Assembly (NCBI GenBank): GCA_964017065.1
Contig: OZ024785.1
Location: forward strand, 14,667,965-14,731,964
Length of the DNA: 64,000 bases
Direction of reading: 5' to 3'
From: Haliclona indistincta
Taxonomy: Eukaryota > Porifera > Demospongiae > Haplosclerida > Chalinidae
The translations under genes and the position numbers were made by a program. The notes beneath the pieces were generated by a model. The model worked only from the letters and a program-made list of their open reading frames with translations, had not been told where the DNA came from and ran no database searches. Below, piece by piece: positions 11,814-20,213 of the stretch; position 1 is the first letter of the stretch, and each line of letters starts with the position of its first letter.

Positions 11814-13242
11814 TGTTGACGAAACTGTCAGTAAACTTAAGTGGACAAAAACTGCGGACAAACAGCTCCATAAATTAAACCATGATTGCAACATGACTGG
11901 AGGACTGCAAAGTGTTCTAGTGTTAGCTATTGGAGCACGTGTTATGTTACGCCGTAACGTTGACACAAAGAAAGGCCTAGTCAATGGTTCATTGGGTACA
12001 GTTACTGCAATAACTAAACAATTTGTAACTGTACAATTTGATCACTTGACCAGCCCATATCAGGTTGAAAGGGTCAAGAGCAGATTCGTTGTTATGAAAA
12101 ACTACTATGTTCGTCGAGAACAATTTCCGTTGATATTGGCATATGCTGTTACTATACACAAGTCCCAGGGATTGTCCCTGGACCATGCCATTATTGATCT
12201 GTCGGATAAAGTTTTTTGTGCTGCAATGGCTTATGTTGCTTTGTCTAGAGTAAGATCACTCACGGGCTTGCATCTCCTCTCATTTGATCCAAAGTCCATT
12301 ATAGTCAGTAATCGATCTTTAGAGGAGTATAATCGTCTACGTAAAATGTATAGACCTGATCTTCCTCTGTACACCATTCCTGTTCAACAGGCTTCTAAAC
12401 GTAAGCTTGTTGGAAAACCTGATACTGACCAAGTAGATACTGTGGTTGTTCCCAGTAAGAAAATAAAATGCTCACAAACCACTACCAAGCAACAAACAAT
12501 ACCTGTTAGCACCCTGGGCATTCATCGAAAACGAACTAGCACTGCCCCTGTTCAAACTGCTAAACCAGCCAAAAGAGCTTGTAATAGTAGTGCTCCTAAA
12601 AAGCAACTTCACACTACTGCTACTGCACAAAATGATGATTGCTTAATTACAGGGTCATTTGATCCAGCACGTACACAAAGATGGCCGTACTACTACTATC
12701 CTGTAGACTTAGAATGGCAAAAAACTGCTTGCGCTACTCTTGGTCTAGAACACCATCATCCACCACCCAGACACAGAGGTGGTGGAGCTAATGTACCGCT
12801 TACTCCACCTGATCACAACCATACTAAAGACATAGATGGTGATGGGAACTGTATGTTCCGTTCCTTTTCATATGTGATCACTGGTTCACAAGCTCAGCAC
12901 ATGGCAGTACGCCAAGCTATATTAGATCATATGGTAGCAATCTCCCATCTGTTGTATGCTCACCAGTATGATCTGTTTGCAGGTTACTCAAGTGTACAAC
13001 AGTACATAGAGGACACTAAAATGAATCAGAATGAGACTTGGGGCTCTGACATTGAGATAATAACCTTATCTCATCTCATCAACACTTGCATTTTTACCTA
13101 CAGTACACAAGATCAAAATTGGTACAGGTTTAGTCCACATTCTGTTGATAGAACCTTGCCTGATGACATAACACAAAGGGCAATGTATTTGAGATATCTC
13201 CCTGGGCATTATGATGTTGTCCTTAGAACATTATCTGTTTAA
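11814..13242 (+). pseudogene. C-terminal PIF1 helicase motifs plus OTU cysteine protease of the same Helitron gene
   Basis: This frame is open from 11788 but is homologous only from about 11812 (HDVDETVSKLKW) to TAA 13242. It holds the late PIF1-type helicase motifs: GARVMLRRN, TIHKSQG (12151-12171) and YVALSRVRSLTGLHL. After a low-complexity basic linker comes an OTU deubiquitinase-like domain, with DGDGNCMFRS (nucleophile Cys codon 12850-12852) and a C-terminal GHYDVV (His codon 13207-13209). This order, helicase then OTU, is known from animal Helitrons. It overlaps the end of the upstream part in a different frame, so the two make one gene only if the deletion junction near 11812 was out of frame. 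No own start codon is seen that would give a functional helicase. Confidence 0.75.
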
Positions 13243-13613
13243 TCACTGGACATGAAAGTAAGAACATTGTTTGTGTGCTTCGATTGATGCAATACACTGG
13301 CTTTAGTCATGTCTAAAATTAATAGATCACTGTGTAATCTGTCATCATAGTGTGTGCTTGCCTTAGACAAGTTATGTGCTCTAAATAGAGCGCTATTGCC
13401 CATGTGGTGTAGTGACTGCTGTAATACAATGAGCTTAGCCATTTTATGTGCTTTAATACAGAGCACTATTGCCGTGTCGTCATGGTGTCTGCTGATACTA
13501 GCGTTGAGTGAAATCACATGTCCGCAGGTGTTGTAATCTTTACTGATTTTGAGATAATAACTCTGCTCTTGCTCTGATACATCGTATTCACTTGACCTCA
13601 TGTCTACCAACAC
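13239..13613 (-). pseudogene. Possible decayed ankyrin-like frame inside the insertion
   Basis: A 124-codon minus-strand frame shows a loose 30-35-residue periodicity with HHDDTAIVLCIKAHKMAKLI and a second HHMGNSALFRA, suggestive of worn ankyrin units. The frame is unlike the ankyrin genes at 15.7-19 kb. The evidence is weak and it may be chance. Confidence 0.2.
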
Positions 13614-13989
13614 ATGTATGGTATTGACACAGTGTTGAGTCTACTGAGGTATTATGTAGCAATGACGCAGATGTTAGTAATCAATTCTTTATTGATCTCA
13701 ATACTTCTGACATGTGGTGGTATACTTGATGTTGGTAATGGCAACCTATGATCACCTACTAAGTGTGTTTACATAAGGCAGTCTACTATACATACATGTG
13801 GTCAATTTCAATTTTACTGTCTGCAAGTACCCCAGACCTAGTATTATGCCCATACAATTGTGAGCTTAGCACATGGTAATAGTGTTGATGACAAAAAAAT
13901 TGCATAAACACAAGTACTCCTGATATGGATAAGTGAATGTCTACTGTATGGACGTACTCTGTGTTTACTTTGCATTTTCTCCCCCACAG

Positions 13990-14278
13990 AATGTATGTGC
14001 GAGGTCTACCCAAACACTCAATTTTTTTCCACTCTGTGAGACTGCACCTTGTCGTTGGTAGAGTGGCTGAGTATCCATTGTGGCTGGTTAAAATTTCTAA
14101 TGCCATATTTGGGGAAACCAAGACAGTCTCTGTATATTGTCGAAGATCAACCAAAGGTAGGCTACTTTTTGTGCTTAACAATTTTTTTCACATTTTTATT
14201 TTTGTAGGTGATGATGATACCAATGACATTGTTCAACCAATAGCTATACGAAACATGTTCAAAATAAAGTATTATTAA
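13990..14278 (+). CDS. Two-exon 3' gene fragment of unknown family
   Basis: A polypyrimidine acceptor (TTTTCTCCCCCACAG) ends at 13989 and opens an exon 13990-14156. A GTAGGC donor at 14157 and TTTTTATTTTTGTAG ending at 14207 bound a 51-nt intron. Exon 2 (14208-14278) continues the same frame through GDDDTNDIVQ to TAA. An AATAAA lies at 14323. The encoded tail (VVGRVAEYPLWLVKISNAIF in exon 1) matches nothing I recognise. Inside a Helitron-type element it could be a captured host fragment or an accessory gene. A 131-codon frame on the opposite strand overlaps it but lacks splice or domain support. Confidence 0.35.
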
Positions 14279-14350
14279 GAAACTTTTTATTAAAATTTTT
14301 GACGATTATTATAAATTTTTATGAATAAAATTAAGAAAAATGGATACAAA

Positions 14351-14955
14351 CAAGAAATAAAAAGATTTCTAACGAAATCAAAAGGATGTAGGGATGGTAG
14401 ATTAGCAATGAAGAAATCTGTCACTGGTCCACAATGTAAACAAACAAGGAACTACCCTGGAATGGTAAGACGATTGACTTGCTAACAGACCATAGATCCC
14501 TACATCAGTGGCTGCACATAAGGATTGGATCTAGAGTGAACTAATGTTACCTATGATGCTGTTATTGATCCAATTATTAGTGTTGTTATCAGATCAGGGC
14601 TTCAAATTAGCACTAGCCAGCTAGCCCAGGGCTAGTAAAATATAGCTTGGTCTAGTAAAATATACAGGTTGGTAGCCCAGCTGGCTATATTTATACACTT
14701 ACTGCAGAATTTGACTGGAACAAGTTGATTAATGCTTAAAATTAGCTTAATCTAAGTTAAACCCCATTACTCTAGATCCAATCCTTATGTGCAGCCACTG
14801 ATGTAGGGATCTATGGTCTGTTAGCAAGTCAATCGTCTTACCATTCCAGGGTAGTTCCTTGTTTGTTTACATTGTGGACCAGTGACAGATTTCTTCATTG
14901 CTAATCTACCATCCCTACATCCTTTTGATTTCGTTAGAAATCTTTTTATTTCTTG
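14351..14955. mobile_element. 605-bp foldback element with perfect 187-bp arms
   Basis: Left arm 14351-14537 begins CAAGAAATAAAAAGATTTCT. Right arm 14769-14955 is its exact reverse complement as far as I can compare by eye. The 231-bp centre (14538-14768) contains GCCAGCTAGCCCAGGGCTAG and two copies of CTAGTAAAATATA, with no coding frame. The outer edge of the right arm coincides with the right end of the 5.65-kb insertion. The bases left of the left arm (AAA) do not match the TTA on the right, so this element has no target duplication of its own. Confidence 0.88.
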
Positions 14956-15731
14956 TTATTATGGTGTTAAAATAATTACAGACCATGAAACCAGCTGTAA
15001 CACCTCCACACCAGGAGTGTGTGCCACATTAACACTGATGTCATTTTGGTAACAGACTTGTAAAGCAAGGCCTTGCGGCACACATTAAGTTACGTAAGGC
15101 ATAAAATCATTTTGGTATGGACTGGCTTCATGTATGAGCTGTTCAGTGGACACTGGACCAATGAGATCAGCTCATGAAAACATATTTGCATTAGCTCTGT
15201 TAAATAGCCCCAGGTGAATTCCACCATGACAGTGACACTGTTGTCATTTGACCAGCTTGGAACAAGATCTTTCACTGCCATGATGTGATCAGTCTGGTCA
15301 CTACACTTGTTGTTGGTCTGTACTAAGGCATGTGTTATGAATATAATTAGTGAGGTATCTTAATGAGCATTCCACAAGTAGTGCACAACAACCTTATCAA
15401 CCACACCAAGTGATCAAATGCTGTACAGTGTACACAACAAATTGAACACAGTAGATCATCACAGTAAATGAACTAACCTACAATACCACTCATTCATAAT
15501 TATCATGATGAAAGCTATTCAGCTAAACTAGCGATTGCGAGCTTCCGTTTCAATTTCGATTGTTTTTTAGTGGAATTAAGATTTGAAATTTGTTAATCTT
15601 TCTTGTTTTCAGATGATGAGATATTATGATACAGCCAAAGTGATGAAGAATTAAAATGTCGGAAAGTTGAGAAAGAAAAGGAGAAATAAGATAATTTACA
15701 AAAAGTGAACATAAAGTGTTACAGAGGATTA
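14956..15731. other. 3' flank of ankyrin gene A1
   Basis: No gene is seen. It begins the tandem unit that carries gene A1: GACCATGAAACCAGCT at 14981 recurs at 17398 at the start of the A2 unit. A 63-codon minus frame (15090-15281) is conserved in B at the DNA level only. Confidence 0.6.
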
Positions 15732-16652
15732 TTACACATATTCAACACATTCACTGAGGAGTTCTAGTATTAGTTCGTGCTCTGTGAGGTCTGATGCCTT
15801 CTCGTATGAGTTAGTCAGTGCGTTGCTTGCTGCTCCAAACTCGAGCAGTAGAATTAATACGTCTACGCTGCAGTGGTAAGCAGCTGTGTGGAGTGGAGTC
15901 CATCCGTAGCGATCTCTGAAATCTTCGTCGACCAGTTTGTGTTTTAGGATGTATTTTGCTAGTCTTGGATAGTTCTTGGTGGCTGCGAGGTGTAGTAGAG
16001 TATCGAATTGAGTGTGTTGTTGCAGCATAGCCTGGACTGAGTTGATGTCAGCTCCCTGCTCGTACTGGGTTCGCACGATGCTCAGTAGACTCGCCTCGTT
16101 CATTTCCTTAGTTTTCACTGTTTCTACCTCGATTCTGAGGTCGGTTAGGTCAGCGTGAAGTAGCAGCTTGGCCATGTCAGGGCTCTCGGCAAGGTCCATT
16201 GGACGCTGACCGTCCAAGTTGAGGGTCTGTGTGAGGTTGTCGTTGCAGCAGTGGAGCACATATGTAGCTGCCTCGATGTCGTCCATTGCAGCGGCAACGT
16301 GAAGCACGTTCCAGCCCTCTGGGTCCTGAGTGGACACTTCTGCTCCGTTCTCTACTAGGAGCTTGAGTGCTTCGACTTTTCCTTCAAAGACAGCTCGCAT
16401 GACTGGTGGTAGACCGCTTGGCTCTAGCTCCATCACGACCTTGTTGCCGTGTTGGTTGATCAGCTGGTTGATCTCTGTCAGATCACCTTCAGTGATCGCC
16501 TGCTGCAGGAGAATGCTCACTGGGAAGTGGACTCCCTTGCGGCTCGTCTTTTTCTGCTCGTAGTTGTAGCTGAGGGATACCATTGAGTGGCGTCTCTTTT
16601 CGTTGCTCAGTTTTTGCTGGTTCACGAGTGAGAGGATTAGTAGACCGTCCAT
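15732..16652 (-). CDS. Ankyrin-repeat protein, PP1 targeting subunit-like (MYPT/PPP1R12-PPP1R16 type), copy A1
   Basis: 306 aa from ATG at 16652 to TAA. KGVHF (39-43) fits the RVxF motif that docks protein phosphatase 1, directly followed by ankyrin units at about 46-77, 79-109, 112-144, then a linker and two more at 215-247 and 249-281. The VENGAEVSTQDPEGWNVLHV and YGWTPLHTAAYH segments and the long linker after the third unit follow the myosin phosphatase targeting subunit plan. RRHS (20-23) is a possible basophilic kinase site. The frame stays open upstream for 88 more codons to 16916, but that region contains the TATA box, so I take the downstream start. The MYPT coiled-coil and C-terminal half are missing; the protein is short and intronless. 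The inferred role is to guide PP1; the substrate is unknown. Confidence 0.75.
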   Translation of the reverse strand: MDGLLILSLVNQQKLSNEKRRHSMVSLSYNYEQKKTSRKGVHFPVSILLQQAITEGDLTEINQLINQHGNKVVMELEPSGLPPVMRAVFEGKVEALKLLVENGAEVSTQDPEGWNVLHVAAAMDDIEAATYVLHCCNDNLTQTLNLDGQRPMDLAESPDMAKLLLHADLTDLRIEVETVKTKEMNEASLLSIVRTQYEQGADINSVQAMLQQHTQFDTLLHLAATKNYPRLAKYILKHKLVDEDFRDRYGWTPLHTAAYHCSVDVLILLLEFGAASNALTNSYEKASDLTEHELILELLSECVEYV

Positions 16653-16740
16653 TGCAGCTGTTTGAATTGAGCTAGTCAAATCAATTGTAGTCTTTAGAGA
16701 GCTTTGTAAGCTTGAACTGATCTCTATCTGCGCTCGGTCG

Positions 16741-16749
16741 CTTTTTATA
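16741..16749 (-). promoter_or_regulatory. TATA box of ankyrin gene A1
   Basis: TATAAAAAG on the minus strand, about 90 nt upstream of ATG 16652. Its position and the CAGATAGAGATCAGTTCAAGC downstream are kept in all four gene copies. Confidence 0.6.
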
Positions 16750-16916
16750 CCATCAGGGATCTCTTTGGCCTGGCGCCAGTAGAAATTCCATTGCACCCCG
16801 GTTTCGTAACGTGACGCGACGTACGTAGGAGCGGAAGGAACAATTAAGGTGGATATCATTATGTTGAACCTTACATTGGCTTCTACTCTACTCAGCATAA
16901 TATTACTGTCACTCAT

Positions 16917-18072
16917 TCACACTAGCTTGTGTACGTTGTCGGAGTTTCAGTACTAGTACGAGTTTAACTGGTTGCCTCAGTGTCCAGGTCACAAAGCAAC
17001 TAGCCCATTTTGACCGCCATTAAAATTCATGTTCTTAGAAGGCGTAATGAAAAACAGACACCTGATGTCACTTGCAGTAAAAAAATTAATTTATTACCTA
17101 TTTACAATAACGAACTACATGTGTTATTGTTTACTGGAATCATCAATACCAGTATTAGCATTCTAGCTCATCAAATCTATTATCAGGTATGGTGTGTTTC
17201 TCTGTGAGTTGTGGAAGTGTCCAAATAGACATGATTAGTTATTCCACGTTTGATTATTATAACTCAATGTACATTCTCTGGGCATGGAATGCCTCAGAAT
17301 TGGCAGTATACACCTGTTCCATAGACCCAATCACTTCACATACATGCAGCTCTGTATGGTAATACATGTGTTCATTGTACAGCATTACTAGATTAAAGAC
17401 CATGAAACCAGCTATAACACCTCCACACCAGGAGTGTGTTTGGGGGTCATGCCACATTATAGCTCCTCAACACTTGAGACATTTTGGTAAGAGAGTGAGT
17501 TACCATGCAGCTTTGTGATGTCTAGGGACAACATTAAGATGTTTAGGACACTGAATTGTCGTATTATGGACTGGTGTGACCTTGTGAGCTGCAGTTGGAT
17601 CCTATAGATGAGACCTACTCATGAGAAATGAGTGATACACGCAGAATTCTGTCTTGCAACCATTGACCTAGTGCCAGTATAACCTCAGGTGAAATCCACC
17701 GTACTTGTCACACTGACAGTGACAATGTTCTCATTTTGACCAGCTTGAAGATGAAACAAGATATGTCAGTGATAGTTGTGGTGTGTTATGAATAAGCATG
17801 AGTTGTGTGGAATTTTAATGAGTACATGTACTTCAAACACTTAGTAGTCATGAAGTTGTGCATTCAAATTTGACAGATTCTCTGATTTTTCGCCCATCGC
17901 ATTTGTTAAGAAGGAATTAAAGTTTTAAATATTTTCTTTCTTGTTTCAGATTATGATACAGCCAAATGATGAGAAATTTGAAAGAGATAGAAAAGAAAAA
18001 GTAATGATTTACATTTTTTTTTTTTTTTTTTTTAACTTTTCAACATGAAAATAGCAAGTGAACAAAAAGTAA
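16917..18072. other. Spacer between ankyrin genes A1 and A2
   Basis: Contains the 5' region of A1 and, from 17398, the 3' flank of A2. No gene is recognised. A 66-codon frame (17257-17457) is preserved in B only as duplicated DNA. A T run at about 18010-18032 and the next 35 bp are absent from the B copy. Confidence 0.6.
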
Positions 18073-18996
18073 TTACACATATTTAACACATTCACTGAGG
18101 AGTTCTAGTATTAGTTCGTGCTCTGTGAGGTCTGATGCCTTCTCGTATGAGTTAGTCAGTGCGTTGCTTGATGCTCCAAACTCGAGCAGTAGTATTGTTA
18201 CGTCTACGCTGCAGTGGTAAGCAGCTGTGTGGAGTGGAGTCCATCCATAGCGATCTCTGAAATTTTCGTCGACCAGTTTGTGTTTGAGGATGTATTTTGC
18301 TAGTCGTGGATAGTTCTTGGTGGCTGCGAGGTGTAGTAGAGTATCGAATTGAGTGTGTTGTTGCAGCATAGCCTGGAGAGAGTTGATGTCAGATCCCTGC
18401 TCGTACTGGGTTCGCACGATGCTCAGTAGACTAGCCTCGTTTATTTCCTTCATCTTCACTGTTTCCACCTCGATCCTGAGGTCGGTTAGGTCAGCGTGAA
18501 GTAGCAGCTTGGCCATGTTTGGGCTCTCGGCAAGGTCCATTGGACGCTGACCGTCCAAGTTGCGGATCTGTGTGAGGTTGTCGTTGCAGCAGTGGAGCAC
18601 ATATGTAGCTGCCTCGATGTCGTCCATTGCAGCGGCAACGTGGAGCACGTTCCAGCCCTCTGGGTCCTGGGTGGACAGCTCTGCTCCGTTCTCTACTAGG
18701 AGCTTGAGTGCTTCGACTTGTCCTTCAAAGACAGCTCGCATGACTGGTGGTAGACCGCTTGGCTCTAGCTCCATCACGACCTTGTTGCCGTGTTGGTTGA
18801 TCAGCTGGTTGATCTCTGTCAGGTCACCTTCAGTGATCGCCTGCTGCAGGAGAATGCTCACTGGGAAGTGGACTCCCTTGCGACTGGTCTTCTTCTGCTC
18901 GTAGTTGTAGCTGAGGGATACCACTGAGTGGCGTCTCTTTTCGTTGCTCAGTTTCTGCTGGTTCATTGTGAGTGAGAGGATTAGTAGACTGTCCAT
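18073..18996 (-). CDS. Ankyrin-repeat protein, PP1 targeting subunit-like, copy A2
   Basis: 307 aa from ATG at 18996 (MDSLLILSLTMNQQKL) to TAA. The architecture matches A1: RRHS, KGVHF docking motif, three ankyrin units, linker, two ankyrin units. It differs from A1 by scattered substitutions, including a one-codon insertion near residue 10 (LSLTMNQQ), an Asn in SPNMAK where the other copies have Asp, and a C-terminus ending ECVKYV. A further in-frame ATG nine codons upstream (19023) is less likely, because the conserved start in all four copies is the MDG/MDS one. A2 is a tandem duplicate of A1 with the same orientation and promoter. The frame is intact, so it is probably functional. Confidence 0.75.
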   Translation of the reverse strand: MDSLLILSLTMNQQKLSNEKRRHSVVSLSYNYEQKKTSRKGVHFPVSILLQQAITEGDLTEINQLINQHGNKVVMELEPSGLPPVMRAVFEGQVEALKLLVENGAELSTQDPEGWNVLHVAAAMDDIEAATYVLHCCNDNLTQIRNLDGQRPMDLAESPNMAKLLLHADLTDLRIEVETVKMKEINEASLLSIVRTQYEQGSDINSLQAMLQQHTQFDTLLHLAATKNYPRLAKYILKHKLVDENFRDRYGWTPLHTAAYHCSVDVTILLLEFGASSNALTNSYEKASDLTEHELILELLSECVKYV

Positions 18997-19083
18997 TGCA
19001 GCTGTTTGAATTGAGCTTGTCAAATCAATTGTAGTCTTTGGAGAGCTTTGTAAGCTTGAACTGATCTCTATCTGAGCTCGATT

Positions 19084-19092
19084 GCTTTTATA
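19084..19092 (-). promoter_or_regulatory. TATA box of ankyrin gene A2
   Basis: TATAAAAGC on the minus strand, about 90 nt upstream of ATG 18996, at the same relative position as in A1. Confidence 0.6.
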
Positions 19093-19099
19093 CCCTTCA

Positions 19100-20213
19100 A
19101 ACCGAGATGCTCAGAGCACCAGGCGCCAGTTAAAATTCCAATAATTACCGTTCTATGGTTTCCGTAAACGTTTATGACGCGACATACGTACGTTTAGGCG
19201 CCTTGTCATTTTTACAATCAAAAGCTAGCCGTAGTAATTAACAGGCTAGGAGTAGACCTATTAATTTGCTGTTGGTCTATATGTTTGCTATCATTCATTC
19301 AACCATGCACTGGTTATGCAGTCAAAGTTTATCCTCTGACCCGAAATGCCGGGCTCCCACTTTTAAATCACATTGACTGGACCTAATATTAAGTATAATA
19401 AACTACAACAGAAGATAGTGAACATTTGGAAATAATACAAACAGTCGTAAGTGGAATAGTTCCAAAAGCAACAGAGAGTGGTTCCCACTGAATGTTCATA
19501 CATGTTACATAGGTGTACTATAGTAATAAAAGTCCGTTTATTCATGATTATTAGAGCGTATCACACTCTCTTACTCACTCTCATGGTGGTGGTCTGCATA
19601 TGCCATGTAAACACATTCGTTAAACTGCTCATCATAATTTTTAGACTCGATACAACTGTTCACACATGTATACATCTGTGGTAGCTATTCCATGTATTAA
19701 GGAAAGTGGGTGGATTTCATTGCTGTATTATGATATTAGCAAATTCCTAAACACATGCACTGGTTCACTAGTTACTGTACCAACTAGCTAACTAGATGCG
19801 CGTTATCAAATATCACACACAGCAACATCATTTTAAATGGATACATGTATGTCCTTCAATTTGAGAGATAATCAGCTTTTTAGTTCATTAGATTTACTAA
19901 TTGAAAAAATGCTTCAACAGAGAGCAAATAATCTTATTGTATTCTGTATTATAGTGATATAGGCTATAGACTGTAGTCTCAGACGTTAAATCACATGTGA
20001 TTGTTGACAGAGTGACAGAGTGTTGACAGAGTGACAGCATTGTCTGCTTGTTAGTCACTAAGGTATTCACTAGGATGTTAGGATGTTGTTATAACGAGTG
20101 ATGTGCTGCCCATTTGGCAGACTAATTACTTATTAGCTGTCTGATTCGCAGTATGCAGCTGTCGCAAATGAAGAAATATTTATCGTGAATAGATAATAGA
20201 GCAAAGCAATAAA
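19100..20213. other. Intergenic region between ankyrin A2 and the GH3-like gene
   Basis: No gene is seen. 19600-19790 is a diverged copy of 22205-22360: both carry CTGTGGTAGCTATT or TGTAGTAGCTAT, then GGAAAAGTGGGTGGACTTCAT or GGAAAGTGGGTGGATTTCAT, then TATGATATTGGCACATTCCTA or TATGATATTAGCAAATTCCTA. The block upstream of the ankyrin gene and the one upstream of the GH3 gene are therefore related. Confidence 0.6.

Larger units (their letters stand above)
9305..14955 (+). mobile_element. 5651-bp composite insertion carrying Helitron-type genes
   Basis: Copy B reads straight through this position (TTTCATTATTATTATGG at 35398-35414). Copy A is interrupted after TTA (9302-9304) and resumes with TTA (14956-14958), so the empty site shows a 3-bp TTA duplication around a 5651-bp insert. 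The left end is a 9-bp-stem hairpin starting GGGAGACAC. The right end is an arm of a 187-bp foldback ending TTTATTTCTTG. The two ends are not inverted repeats of each other, so this may be two nested or merged elements rather than one. Inside are a Helitron-type gene split by an internal deletion and a short two-exon open region. Insertion is seen directly; assignment of the whole unit to one superfamily is not possible. Confidence 0.85.
14981..17397 (-). repeat. Tandem duplication unit 1 (ankyrin gene A1)
   Basis: Shares with the next unit (from 17398) the flank GACCATGAAACCAGCT, CACCTCCACACCAGGAGTGT, a TTTCTTGTTTTCAGAT block before the gene end, the whole coding region and the TATA region. 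The period is about 2.42 kb. The same pair exists in B (35431 and 37865). The gene pair therefore predates the large A/B duplication. Confidence 0.85.

Noticed and set aside
16330..16563. Plus-strand frames opposite the ankyrin genes (also 18560, 36797, 39088)
   Set aside because: Antisense shadows of conserved coding sequence; no independent support.
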